Source: an uncultured Ruminococcus sp.
Lineage (GTDB): Bacteria > Bacillota > Clostridia > Lachnospirales > Lachnospiraceae
Assembly: GCA_900544395.1 (NCBI GenBank)
Contig: UQVC01000015.1
Coordinates: forward strand, 1 to 61,691
Reading direction: 5' to 3'
DNA length: 61,691 bases
The notes under the pieces were generated by a model. It was not told where the DNA came from and ran no database searches. It saw only the letters and a program-made list of their open reading frames with translations. Shown here piece after piece: positions 50,125 through 59,063 of this stretch (the first letter of the stretch is position 1; the number at the start of each line of letters is the position of its first letter). The position numbers and the translations under genes were made by a program.

Positions 50125-50565
50125 TTATTTGTCTTCAATCTCCATGATCATATCCACACGTCTCTGATGGCGTCCACCTTCAAACTCTGTATTCAGCCAG
50201 ACATCTACGATCATCTTCGCAAGCTCTGCGCCTACTACCCTTGCTCCGAATGCAAGTACATTACAGTTGTTGTGGGCTCTTGACATCTTTGCTGTAAATG
50301 GTTCACTGCAGACTGCTGCACGTACCCCTTTCACTTTGTTGGCTGCCAGGGAGATTCCCAGCCCTGTGCCGCAGATCAGGATTCCACAGTCTACCTCTTT
50401 TGCTGCTACAGCTCGTCCTACCGCTTCTCCATATTTCGGATAATCACAGCTTTCGGAAGAATCTGTACCAAAATCTACAACTTCATGTCCTTTCTCTTTC
50501 AGAAATTCAATGATCTCTGCTTTTAACTCTAATGCTGAATGGTCATTTCCAATTCCAATTCTCAT
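50125..50565 (-). CDS. rpiB: Ribose-5-phosphate isomerase B
   Basis: A 146-residue RpiB/LacAB-type sugar isomerase. IGNDHSALELK carries the Asp-His pair, and CGTGLGISLAANK holds the catalytic Cys. AHNNCNVLAFGAR is also conserved. The ATG at 50565 follows GAGGAGAG; the frame is open five codons further. Not part of a lac/gal phosphate operon, so ribose-5-P is the likely substrate. Confidence 0.93.
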   Translation of the reverse strand: MRIGIGNDHSALELKAEIIEFLKEKGHEVVDFGTDSSESCDYPKYGEAVGRAVAAKEVDCGILICGTGLGISLAANKVKGVRAAVCSEPFTAKMSRAHNNCNVLAFGARVVGAELAKMIVDVWLNTEFEGGRHQRRVDMIMEIEDK

Positions 50566-50718
50566 ACCGTCTCTCCTCATATACCTTTTGTGTTTCCAAT
50601 GCTACTCTATTGTCCAATATTCATAGAAGATTGTCAAGCATCCACTTGTACTTTCTGCCATACAAAAGCAGGCAGAAACATCTGAATTTACCAGATCTTC
50701 CCACCTGCACTTTCCGCT

Positions 50719-50886
50719 TTATTTATATTTGTTGTTGTAAATAAACAGTAATGTCAGCAGACCTACCAGCCCTACCAGTTCCATGATCAGTCCCGGTACA
50801 CCGATATTCTTCTGTCCTATGATGATCAGGGCGAGGCAGACAACAAACACAATTACCATTATTAAATTGCGAATCTTTTCGTTCAT
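50719..50886 (-). CDS. 55-residue membrane protein (DUF6903-like) linked to a sugar ABC importer
   Basis: ATG at 50886 with AGGAGGAG upstream, TAA at 50721-50719. The product has two membrane spans (NLIMVIVFVVCLALIIIG and PGLIMELVGLVGLLTLLFIY) with a short loop and a basic C-terminus YNNKYK. It lies 12 nt downstream of a MalG-type permease and has codon structure and ribosome site of a real gene. It resembles the small DUF6903 proteins found next to such importers in Lachnospiraceae; function unknown. Confidence 0.75.
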   Translation of the reverse strand: MNEKIRNLIMVIVFVVCLALIIIGQKNIGVPGLIMELVGLVGLLTLLFIYNNKYK

Positions 50887-50898
50887 CTCTGTCTCCTC

Positions 50899-51777
50899 CT
50901 ATCCTTTTAATCCACCGAGAGTCATACCCTCTGTCAGTCTCTTCTGTACGCAGATATACAGGATCAATACCGGAATCATAACGATTACAAGACCTGCATA
51001 CATGATACCATAGTTTGTCGCCGTTTTTTCCACTGCCATCAGGTTCTTCAGTCCCATAGCCAGAGTTCCATGCTCATCCATCAATGTATATGCGATGATA
51101 TATTCATTCCAGAATGTCAGGAAGTTAAACATGATCACGGTCAGAATACTCGGTTTTGCCATTGGGATCATGATCTTAACCATGGTCTTGAAATATCCGC
51201 ATCCATCCATATATGCTGCTTCCTCAAATCCCTTCGGAAGAGTCTGGAAATATCCGCTTAACAGATAAATCGTAAACGGCAGGTTACAAGACGCATAGAT
51301 CAGCGCCAGAATAAACCGGTTATCCAGGAAAAAGTCAATATGTAATGCCTTGTTCCAGGAACTTAACATCAGGAAGATCGGAACAACAATGTAGTTGACG
51401 TTGATGAACAGACCTGCCATGAACGCACCATTTAAGAATTTCTTTCCTTTGAACTTAAATCTTGCCAGTACATAAGATGCAGGCAATGCAAGGATCAGAA
51501 GAAATGCCAGCGCCAATACGGTTACAATGATTGAATTCAGAAAGAACTCTCCCATTCTCGCATCCTGGAACGCTACGATAAAGTTCTGATAATAGAACTG
51601 TTTCGGAAGCGCCCATGGATTCACATCCGCTCCGATAAATTCTGCATTCTTTTTCAAACTTGCCATAAATACCCATGCAACCGGTACAATGATCGAAATG
51701 GCCAGAGCGATCAGAGCTACATAGATAAAAATCTTATACAATACACCTGTAGAAATTTTGTGTTTTTTCTCTTGCAT
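50899..51777 (-). CDS. Carbohydrate ABC importer permease (MalG-like, CUT1)
   Basis: A 292-residue permease with six spans and an EAA loop EEAAYMDGCGYFKTMVKIMIP. It ends in the usual VQKRLTEGMTLGGLKG. It starts 19 nt after its partner permease. Together with the lipoprotein at 52777-54174 it forms a sugar importer; the substrate cannot be read from sequence and no hydrolase is adjacent. Confidence 0.9.
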   Translation of the reverse strand: MQEKKHKISTGVLYKIFIYVALIALAISIIVPVAWVFMASLKKNAEFIGADVNPWALPKQFYYQNFIVAFQDARMGEFFLNSIIVTVLALAFLLILALPASYVLARFKFKGKKFLNGAFMAGLFINVNYIVVPIFLMLSSWNKALHIDFFLDNRFILALIYASCNLPFTIYLLSGYFQTLPKGFEEAAYMDGCGYFKTMVKIMIPMAKPSILTVIMFNFLTFWNEYIIAYTLMDEHGTLAMGLKNLMAVEKTATNYGIMYAGLVIVMIPVLILYICVQKRLTEGMTLGGLKG

Positions 51778-51796
51778 ATCTCCACTTCGCTCCTTC

Positions 51797-52687
51797 CTAA
51801 AATTCTAAGACTTCTCTGTCTGTGATCTTGTTTACAACTGCTGCCAGTATGAATGAGAAGAGGAATACTACAACTCCAATTGCCATACCATATCCATATA
51901 CCCCTGCTCCATATGCCTGTTTGTACATATAGTTCAGGAATACTTCTGTCTTTCCATTCGGACCTCCGTCTGTCATGATCTGAACAAACAGGAAGCTTAA
52001 GTTGATCGTACTGATGATGTAGAATGTCAATGTCGTACGGATGTTGCTCCAGATCAGCGGCAATGTCACTTTGAAAAAGATCTGGATCTCTGTCGCGCCA
52101 TCCAAGGATGCTGCCTCATACAGATCCTCTGGAATCGCTGCCATACTGGACATATACATTACCATGTAATATCCGATTGCCTGCCATACCAGTGCAAAAA
52201 TCACAGAGTAAATAACAATGCTTGGATCTCCCATCCACTGATGCTTCAATCCGCCCAGATGAATTGCATCCAAAAATGTATTCAAAAGTCCGGTACTTGG
52301 ATTGTAAATTGCTCCGAAGATACCTGCAATAACAACAATACTCAAAATGTTCGGTATGTAGAAAATAATTCTGAAGAAATTCTTTCCTTTAAAGTTTCCT
52401 CTTGACAGCAATGCTGCAAATAAAACTGCGAGAACAATCGTAAAGATCATTACCATTACAATGATCAATATCGAGTTTTGCATTGCTTCCAGAAAGTTCT
52501 TATCATCCATCAGTTTGACAAAGTTGCTGAATCCTACAAAACTCTTTTTATTTGTAATTCCACCCATGCGGTACAAAGACATACGGAAGACATTGATCGT
52601 CGGAATAAATATAAAGATCGTTGCCAGAATTACAGCAGGCGCCAGACAAATAAATACGAATCTTCTCTGCGCTTTCTCTCTGTTCAT
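51797..52687 (-). CDS. Carbohydrate ABC importer permease (MalF-like, CUT1)
   Basis: A 296-residue six-span permease with EAA loop YEAASLDGATEIQIFFKVTLP. Without the long N-terminal extension of the MalF at 3171-4550. GGAGGAGG precedes the ATG. It is separated from the binding-protein gene by a hairpin that probably lowers its expression relative to that protein. Confidence 0.9.
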   Translation of the reverse strand: MNREKAQRRFVFICLAPAVILATIFIFIPTINVFRMSLYRMGGITNKKSFVGFSNFVKLMDDKNFLEAMQNSILIIVMVMIFTIVLAVLFAALLSRGNFKGKNFFRIIFYIPNILSIVVIAGIFGAIYNPSTGLLNTFLDAIHLGGLKHQWMGDPSIVIYSVIFALVWQAIGYYMVMYMSSMAAIPEDLYEAASLDGATEIQIFFKVTLPLIWSNIRTTLTFYIISTINLSFLFVQIMTDGGPNGKTEVFLNYMYKQAYGAGVYGYGMAIGVVVFLFSFILAAVVNKITDREVLEF

Positions 52688-52717
52688 AGATTTCCTCCTC
52701 CATACTGCTGTCTTTTA

Positions 52718-52747
52718 AAAACGGTGAGTTATCATAACTCACCGTTT
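52718..52747 (-). terminator. Hairpin between the binding-protein gene and the permeases (likely leaky)
   Basis: AAACGGTGAGTT and AACTCACCGTTT form a 12-bp perfect stem, with TTTTT following on the minus strand. In binding-protein operons such a site gives more binding protein than permease. Confidence 0.8.
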
Positions 52748-52776
52748 CATGTCAGCCGAATATTATATCACTCTTC

Positions 52777-54174
52777 TTATTTCTCTAATGCTTCTGCACA
52801 TTTTTCCCAAGTCTCTACTAACTGTTTCTGCCATTCTTCTACAGTCATATCACCTGTGTTGATAGACTCGATCGGTCCGTATACAGCTTTTGCCATATCC
52901 AGTCCTTCGATCGGAGCTGTAGTTGCCCATTTACCTGTAACAGCTACAACGTCATCTGCTGTTGCTGCAGCATAACAGTCTTTTGTAACACCTTCTGGAA
53001 GTTTGTCAGCAGCGCCTTTTACAGGAACTACAACTGGTGTAGCAGATTCTTTTCCGGACTCTTTGTCTGTTGTCTTATTGTTCAGACAGATATCTACTAC
53101 GTCATCAGAATACATAAATTTTACAAATTCTTTTGCAAGATCCATATTCGGTGCATCAGCCGGTACCCACATCTGCTCTGTGAATGTATATACAGACTGT
53201 GACTCATCTTCGCTCCATTTCGGAACACCCATCATACCCCATTCGTAATCTTCCGGAGTAGAAGGTGCCATCTCAGCGATTACCCAGTTACCATTTGGCA
53301 TAAATAATGCTTTTCCGTCGATAACGTTCTGCTGATTGATCTTGAATCCACCGTCAGCATTTGCATTGGAAACGGTATCTTCCTGTGTATAATCTTTACC
53401 TGCAAGTTTTGCAACTGTGTCGAGAACTTTCTTTCCTTCTTCAGATGTCCATGTATCTGCATCATATTTCAGTGCATCATTGTAGAAGTCAAGTCCGCCT
53501 GCCTGTGCAAGCATTGCATAAATTGTAGCATCAAAGTATCCTGTAGTCGGGAATGTAAAGAGAGAATGTCCGTCTTTCTTTGCCTGCTCTCCCAGTGCGA
53601 AGAACTCGTCCCATGTCGTTGGAAGTTCGTACTGTTTTCCTTCGCCTACTAAAGTCGCATTATACCAGAATCCTGTTGGTGTATAGAAGATCGGTGCCAG
53701 ATATACTTTTCCATCTCCGTATGGCTGAGCATCTGTACCATCTAAGATACCATCCAGCATTTTGCCTCTCAGTTCGTCATCAAACACATCGGAAATATCA
53801 GCGATTGCTTCTTCCTTCAGCATTGTCTCTGTAAATCCGCTTGGCTGTCCCAGATTGTAATATACAACATCCGGTACGTCCCCGTTCTGGATTGCTTTTG
53901 TCAGGTCTTTGTCCAACTCCGGTGACATCTCAAGCTCTACTTTGACTCCTTCATGAGACTCTTCGAATGCTTTTGCAATGTCTTCCCAGATCTGAGTTCC
54001 GTTACCGCCTTCGAACGCAGCAACTTTCAATACAGTCTCTTTTTCCCCTTTTGCTGCATCTTTGTCAGAACCTTTGTCTGAATCACCACCTGATCCACAT
54101 CCAGCTAACATAGAAGCTGTCATTGCAGAAACAAGTGCAAGTGCCATCAGTTTTCTAACAGTTTTCTTTTTCAT
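52777..54174 (-). CDS. Sugar-binding lipoprotein (solute-binding protein family 1)
   Basis: A 465-residue lipoprotein. Lipobox LAGC puts the anchor at Cys26, followed by a Gly/Ser/Asp linker (GSGGDSDKGSDKDAAKG). Family 1 features include VAAFEGGNGTQIWEDIAKAF and WVPADAPNMDLAKEFVKFMY. The ATG at 54174 has AGGGAGG; an open start 12 codons upstream is not supported. First gene of the second importer operon. The ligand is unknown; oligosaccharides are typical. Confidence 0.9.
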   Translation of the reverse strand: MKKKTVRKLMALALVSAMTASMLAGCGSGGDSDKGSDKDAAKGEKETVLKVAAFEGGNGTQIWEDIAKAFEESHEGVKVELEMSPELDKDLTKAIQNGDVPDVVYYNLGQPSGFTETMLKEEAIADISDVFDDELRGKMLDGILDGTDAQPYGDGKVYLAPIFYTPTGFWYNATLVGEGKQYELPTTWDEFFALGEQAKKDGHSLFTFPTTGYFDATIYAMLAQAGGLDFYNDALKYDADTWTSEEGKKVLDTVAKLAGKDYTQEDTVSNANADGGFKINQQNVIDGKALFMPNGNWVIAEMAPSTPEDYEWGMMGVPKWSEDESQSVYTFTEQMWVPADAPNMDLAKEFVKFMYSDDVVDICLNNKTTDKESGKESATPVVVPVKGAADKLPEGVTKDCYAAATADDVVAVTGKWATTAPIEGLDMAKAVYGPIESINTGDMTVEEWQKQLVETWEKCAEALEK

Positions 54175-54400
54175 TTTATTTCCTCCCTGTCGATTTGATA
54201 GTTTTATCATAGCTCATTTCTCCTTCTTTTTCTATGCGGAAGTTGGCTTGGATTTTATATATATTGCTATTTCGCCTTGTTTTTTTTACAAAAACATTTT
54301 TTATTTGTGAATCAAGTCGATTTCACCGTATGTTTTTTCTTTTTTTTATAACTTTTATACAATTTCTTTTCTCTCTTTTGACAATTCCCTACTAAAAAAC

Positions 54401-54415
54401 TGTTTATTTTAAACA
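54401..54415. promoter_or_regulatory. Perfect inverted repeat upstream of the second importer operon
   Basis: TGTTTA-TTT-TAAACA. It is about 230 bp before the binding-protein gene and 48 bp past the end of the ABC half-gene. It could be an operator. The 54211-54462 gap is very AT-rich; I found no convincing -35/-10 pair in it. Confidence 0.35.
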
Positions 54416-54462
54416 AAATCTGTCATTCTTCGATTGCTGTCAAAAGGCGAAGGGAACCTTTT

Positions 54463-55413
54463 TCAGATTGTCGCACACAATTTCTCCACCTTTTCCACAT
54501 TTGGCCCGGCTGCCTTCACAGAAAGCATTGCCTGCACTGCATTCTGCAACGGATTGTTGATGCTGGAAAGCAAATATAAAATACTCAGCATTGCATTTGC
54601 CTGTATGTTTCCTTTTGCAGCCATCCAGGCACAGAATAAAATCTGGAAAAACAATGTTCCATATGTCAATGAAAGAGCAAGCACTTCACCACTGCTTTCA
54701 CAAAATCGAGCGTGATAACGAGACTCTTCTACCTCCTTCACACAACTTCCAAATATCGCTTCTGTTTCCTTTTCAATCTGAAAGCTCTGGATCACTTCAA
54801 ATCCGCCAAAGAAATCTTTCAGTTTCCCTGTGTATCGCTCCAAACTTCGATAAAACCTTCCCTCGGCTTCTGAGATTCGTTTTCCAAATAGAAACGGCAC
54901 TGAAACGGGTATCCAGACGGTCAAAAGAACCATACCTGCTACCCTGCCATCGTAACAAAAAAGCACTCCCAGACAGCCCAGAAAAACAAAACTCTGCTGA
55001 ATAATCTCCGGAATTTTCGCAAAATAATTGTTCTCCAGATTCGTTACGTCATTGTTTAGCACCGATAGATATGTCCCACTGTTGTTGCTCGTAAACTGAA
55101 TCATATCCTGATCCAGCACTGCATCAAACACATCCCTCTTCAACTGTAGATTGATCCGCTTTAGAAACGTCCTTCGAAAGTAGGCACAGGCATTCTGACT
55201 GACCGCATAATAAAAAACAGTAAACAAAAGAATCCCTGCCAGTCTCAAAACCGCTGCCTTTGTCATATCTCCCGGCAATTCTCCGATTTTCTGAAACACA
55301 AATGCCCACATCGTTTCCCCCATTCCCGCCAGAATGGAACATAAGATCACACCTGTCAGACGTCCCTTATTCCTTTGAAAATAAACATGAATCGAACCTG
55401 TTTTCTGTATCAT
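54463..55413 (-). CDS. ABC exporter membrane domain without an ATPase domain
   Basis: A 316-residue protein with six spans that aligns end to end with residues 1-314 of the next gene (shared YLSVLNNDVTNLENNYFAKIPEI; KLKDFFGGFEVIQSFQIE versus KLKDWLGGFEVIHSFQVE). It ends KVEKLCATI just where the linker to the nucleotide-binding domain starts in its neighbour, so the whole ATPase half is missing. After the stop the frames hold no ATPase motifs. It is either a decayed duplicate or a partner that lends only a membrane domain to the intact half-transporter. It starts 14 nt after that gene. Confidence 0.85.
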   Translation of the reverse strand: MIQKTGSIHVYFQRNKGRLTGVILCSILAGMGETMWAFVFQKIGELPGDMTKAAVLRLAGILLFTVFYYAVSQNACAYFRRTFLKRINLQLKRDVFDAVLDQDMIQFTSNNSGTYLSVLNNDVTNLENNYFAKIPEIIQQSFVFLGCLGVLFCYDGRVAGMVLLTVWIPVSVPFLFGKRISEAEGRFYRSLERYTGKLKDFFGGFEVIQSFQIEKETEAIFGSCVKEVEESRYHARFCESSGEVLALSLTYGTLFFQILFCAWMAAKGNIQANAMLSILYLLSSINNPLQNAVQAMLSVKAAGPNVEKVEKLCATI

Positions 55414-55427
55414 ATCTTTCCTCCCTG

Positions 55428-57143
55428 CTAATGATTCACGGTATAGAGGCTATAGAAAAATTGCTGTTTCTTCATCAACTCTTCAAACGTCCCCATCTCC
55501 ACAACCTTTCCCTGATGCATGGTCAAAATGCAGTCATACTGCTTCAAAATCGACTCATGAAATCGATGTGTTACATTCAAGATAGTAGTCTCTTTTTGAC
55601 TTAAGATCAACTGCTCGATCTGCATAGAAAGTTCTGCATCCAGACTGGACGTTGCCTCATCCAGCAATAACACTTCCGCCCTAGTTAAAATTGCCCTTGC
55701 AATCGCGATCCGCTGTTTTTCCCCACCGGAAAAATTATTGCCATTTTCGCAAACCATCTGCTCCATCCCCAATGGATTGTCTTCTACGATTTTCTCAAGC
55801 CCCGCCTTTTTTACTGCAGCTTTGATCTCCTCATCCGGATACTCCTGAAACATCGTGATGTTTGCCCGCAATGTATCTTCAAACAAAAACACATTCTGGT
55901 GGATCATGGCCATTTTTCGACTCAAACTTTTTCTGTCTATCGTCCGAAGCTCCTGTTTCCCTATGAGAATTTCTCCCCCATAGTCTTCATAATAGTTCGC
56001 CAGCAGCTTCAACAACGTTGATTTTCCGCATCCGCTGCTTCCCACAATGGCATACTTTTTCCCTTTCTCAAAGCACATATTCACCCCATGTAAGACCTCT
56101 TTTGCTTTCGTGTAGCCAAATCGTACGTCTTTCAACTCCAACGGCATGACTGATTTTACCGGTTCCCCTGTTTTTTTCGATTCTGTCATTCTTTCATTGC
56201 TTTCATTGAAAAGTGCTTCTATTTTTCTTGCATTTGGAATTGCAGCCTTGACATCCAAGAGCAGATATGCAATCTCCCGGATAGGATTATTGACACTGGA
56301 AATTAAATAAAAAATACTCAGCAGCATCCGTTCTGAAATACTTCCGGTAAATACCAGATATGCTGAGACAAATAACTGTATACTTAAAATCAGATACGTC
56401 AGCAATACTGTTAAAATTCCATATGGATTCTGATATCGTCTTCCCTCATAACGCCGTTTCTCCACTTCTTCCGCACTTTTCGCAAACCGTTTTTTCACTT
56501 CGTCCTCAACCTGAAAACTATGAATCACTTCAAAACCACCCAGCCAGTCTTTCAACTTCTGATTGTAATTCTCAAGTTCTTCATACAATGCTTTACTCTT
56601 CTGTGATAATTTCTCTCCAATCAAAAATGGAACCGCTACAGGAAGCAACGCAGTCAAAATCACCAGACACACGATCCGGACATCATAATAGCAAAGCACT
56701 CCCGCACAAGTCAGAAACACAAATCCATTTTGTAAAATCTCCGGAATCTTCGCAAAATAATTATTCTCCAGATTTGTTACGTCATTGTTTAGCACCGACA
56801 GATATACCGCGCTGTTTTTCTCTGTAAACTTTGCCACACCTTTTTTCATCAGCGCATGGAATACATCCTGTTTCAATTGTGTATTAATCTGTTTTAACAA
56901 TCTTCTCTGAAAATAGAACATTATCTGTTGACTAACCACAAAATACAGCAGACACACTCCTGCTGACAGACATAATTTCTGTATGGAGGTGTCTGCCATT
57001 CCTCCTGCAAATCCACTGGCCTGTTCGAATAAAAATGACCAGAGCATATAAGATGTTCCACTCATGATTGAAAAAATGACAAATCCTGTAAGAATCCCTT
57101 TATTTCTTCCGAAGTAGCCATGTACGAAAATTCGCTTTTGCAT
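55428..57143 (-). CDS. ABC exporter half-transporter (membrane + ATPase domain)
   Basis: A 571-residue protein. Six spans fill residues 1-310; the ATPase domain has Walker A GSSGCGKST at 368-376, Q-loop Gln near 416, signature FSGGEKQ near 471, Walker B VLLLDEATSSLD at 491-502 and H-loop His near 526. All key residues are present. This type exports peptides, lipids or drugs. It lies downstream of a two-HTH regulator and a terminator, and upstream of its own truncated twin. Cargo unknown. Confidence 0.9.
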   Translation of the reverse strand: MQKRIFVHGYFGRNKGILTGFVIFSIMSGTSYMLWSFLFEQASGFAGGMADTSIQKLCLSAGVCLLYFVVSQQIMFYFQRRLLKQINTQLKQDVFHALMKKGVAKFTEKNSAVYLSVLNNDVTNLENNYFAKIPEILQNGFVFLTCAGVLCYYDVRIVCLVILTALLPVAVPFLIGEKLSQKSKALYEELENYNQKLKDWLGGFEVIHSFQVEDEVKKRFAKSAEEVEKRRYEGRRYQNPYGILTVLLTYLILSIQLFVSAYLVFTGSISERMLLSIFYLISSVNNPIREIAYLLLDVKAAIPNARKIEALFNESNERMTESKKTGEPVKSVMPLELKDVRFGYTKAKEVLHGVNMCFEKGKKYAIVGSSGCGKSTLLKLLANYYEDYGGEILIGKQELRTIDRKSLSRKMAMIHQNVFLFEDTLRANITMFQEYPDEEIKAAVKKAGLEKIVEDNPLGMEQMVCENGNNFSGGEKQRIAIARAILTRAEVLLLDEATSSLDAELSMQIEQLILSQKETTILNVTHRFHESILKQYDCILTMHQGKVVEMGTFEELMKKQQFFYSLYTVNH

Positions 57144-57186
57144 ATTACATTTCTCCTTTCACAGTTCTCATTATCAAAGAAAACGC

Positions 57187-57237
57187 AAAAAAATCCCATG
57201 ACGTAATCGAAAAACATCTTTCCCGATTTCGTCATGG
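57187..57237 (-). terminator. Terminator between the regulator and the ABC gene
   Basis: Arms CCATGACGTAATCG (57196-57209) and CGATTTCGTCATGG (57224-57237) pair with one mismatch; on the minus strand seven T follow. It separates the 600-residue regulator from the exporter, so the latter may have its own promoter. Confidence 0.85.
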
Positions 57238-57256
57238 AATTCTTTCTTATTGTATG

Positions 57257-59059
57257 TTAATGTATCTTTTCCTTCGATGGCCAGTTTTTCTGTATATAAT
57301 ATTTCAAAGAATTTTGCAATTCCAGATCACCGAACATTTCACTCAAAGCATATGCCTGTTCAAATTGCTCTTTTCTCACATCCTGCCCGGCCTCTTTCAT
57401 GGCATAGATCCGGTTTGCAAACAGCATATTCAACGGTCCCTGTCCTTTTTCCAAAACCATTCGGATTCCCTGATCTGCCAGTGCAATTCCTTCTTTGGTT
57501 TTTCCAACATCAGGAAGTGTGTTTGCCAGATTGCTCCAGATCAGCATCACTTCTTTGAAATGATTTTCCATCCTGATCCTACTTCTTCCATAATCCTTCA
57601 AAAGCAGCTCCCAGATTTCTACTGCTTTCTCTTTTTCACCACGGATTTTTTCTGCAAGAGCAATCTGCTGCAAAAGTATTGTCTCTGTATTTGTAAATAC
57701 ATGTGCACGCTCTTCACAAAACATCCGTTGTTCCATCGGTTCTTTCCGTGTGTAAGACAATGTTTTTCTATGCCGTCTGATCCATTCATCTTCTAAAAAC
57801 TTTCCCGTTTGGTACTCCAGACAGGTTCTGTATCCTTCCGTATACTGTCTGTTAATCTTTTTACTCAAATCCAGTTTTTCTTCCAGCCTTTGCTGGCACA
57901 TCTCCCAGGCTTTCAGATTGGAAGCCGACACCGCTGCTCTTAGTTCTTGCACCAACTCCAGCACCGCAAAATCCTCAGTCCACACCTCTCCCATATAGTA
58001 CCCCGACCGTATTTTCAACCTGGACTTCAATGCTTCCAGATTTTTCAGACTCGGACTGCGCTTTCCTGTTTCGATTCTGGAATACGTCTCCGGCGTACAG
58101 ATTCCTTCGCTGATTTCTTCCTGAGACGCTCCTTGCTCCACTCTGGCTGAAAGCGAAATTTCAGGTATTAAAAAAAGATTCTGCGGGATCTCAATTCCCC
58201 ATTCTGCCTGCGGAATTTCCACGCCATATTCCTGATACATCGCTTCCAAAATCTTTTTCCAAACTTGATAAGAAACAGCCTCGAACTCTTTTCCCAGACA
58301 GATTGCATCCTTCCTCATATACCCAAGCAATTCCACCGTATACTCAAACCTCTGATCTTTTCTGCTGTTTTCAAATGCTTCTCTGCACAACAAATACCGT
58401 TTCTGTGCATTTGCCTCTCCAGTCACATACCGACAATATAGACACACCGCTCGCGGAAAAATCTGATTTTTTGCCTGAATATCCGTCATATGTTCCTGAA
58501 TATAACTTAGAACATCTTCCAGCAATTTGGCACCCTGTCCTGCCCGCGTTTCCATCTGACGCTGTGCATATAAAAGCAGAAGTTCTAATTCTTGTATACT
58601 AAACAATCCCTCAGCAGCAATCCTTCCTGTAAAATCTGGATTTGTCAACCGGATCGCCTCCTCCAGAGAAGAAATCTCCCCCTCTTTCCCATTGACGATT
58701 TCCTGTATATACTGATAAAACTGCTCCTGCAAAACCAGGTTGACACTTGCGTCCCGTGCTTCTTTTCTCAAAATGAGTTCCTGTACCAGAGCAATATTTT
58801 TCTTTCTTAAAGTCTCTTTTACCTTGCTTTTCCACTCAAAATACGCATACTCCTGACAGGAAATCATCGTAACTAACTTATCGGATGATTTTCCCAAACG
58901 TTCAATCAGCGTATTCATCAACAGCCGATCCGGTATCCGCTCTCCATTTTCATAACGCGAAAGAGCGGAAACAGCACACACTCCTCTGCATAACCGCTCT
59001 TGACTGATCCCCCGCTTTTCCCGCTCTTTTCTCAGAAATCCTGAAAACATATTTTCCAT
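57257..59059 (-). CDS. Large XRE-type regulator with two HTH domains and TPR-like helices
   Basis: A 600-residue cytoplasmic protein. The first helix-turn-helix is at residues 6-60 (RGISQERLCRGVCAVSALSR), a second one at about 302-350 (GASQEEISEGICTPETYSRI ETGKRSP). The regions between and after them are helical repeats like the peptide-sensing RNPP/Rgg-type regulators (WELLLKDYGRSRIRMENHF, GIALADQGIRMVLEKGQG). Two DNA-binding domains in one chain is not the usual layout and hints at an internal duplication. It begins 4 nt after the methyltransferase stop and is followed by the exporter pair, its probable target. The first ATG has a poor ribosome site; the fourth codon ATG (59050) is possible. 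Confidence 0.82.
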   Translation of the reverse strand: MENMFSGFLRKEREKRGISQERLCRGVCAVSALSRYENGERIPDRLLMNTLIERLGKSSDKLVTMISCQEYAYFEWKSKVKETLRKKNIALVQELILRKEARDASVNLVLQEQFYQYIQEIVNGKEGEISSLEEAIRLTNPDFTGRIAAEGLFSIQELELLLLYAQRQMETRAGQGAKLLEDVLSYIQEHMTDIQAKNQIFPRAVCLYCRYVTGEANAQKRYLLCREAFENSRKDQRFEYTVELLGYMRKDAICLGKEFEAVSYQVWKKILEAMYQEYGVEIPQAEWGIEIPQNLFLIPEISLSARVEQGASQEEISEGICTPETYSRIETGKRSPSLKNLEALKSRLKIRSGYYMGEVWTEDFAVLELVQELRAAVSASNLKAWEMCQQRLEEKLDLSKKINRQYTEGYRTCLEYQTGKFLEDEWIRRHRKTLSYTRKEPMEQRMFCEERAHVFTNTETILLQQIALAEKIRGEKEKAVEIWELLLKDYGRSRIRMENHFKEVMLIWSNLANTLPDVGKTKEGIALADQGIRMVLEKGQGPLNMLFANRIYAMKEAGQDVRKEQFEQAYALSEMFGDLELQNSLKYYIQKNWPSKEKIH

Positions 59060-59063
59060 TTCC

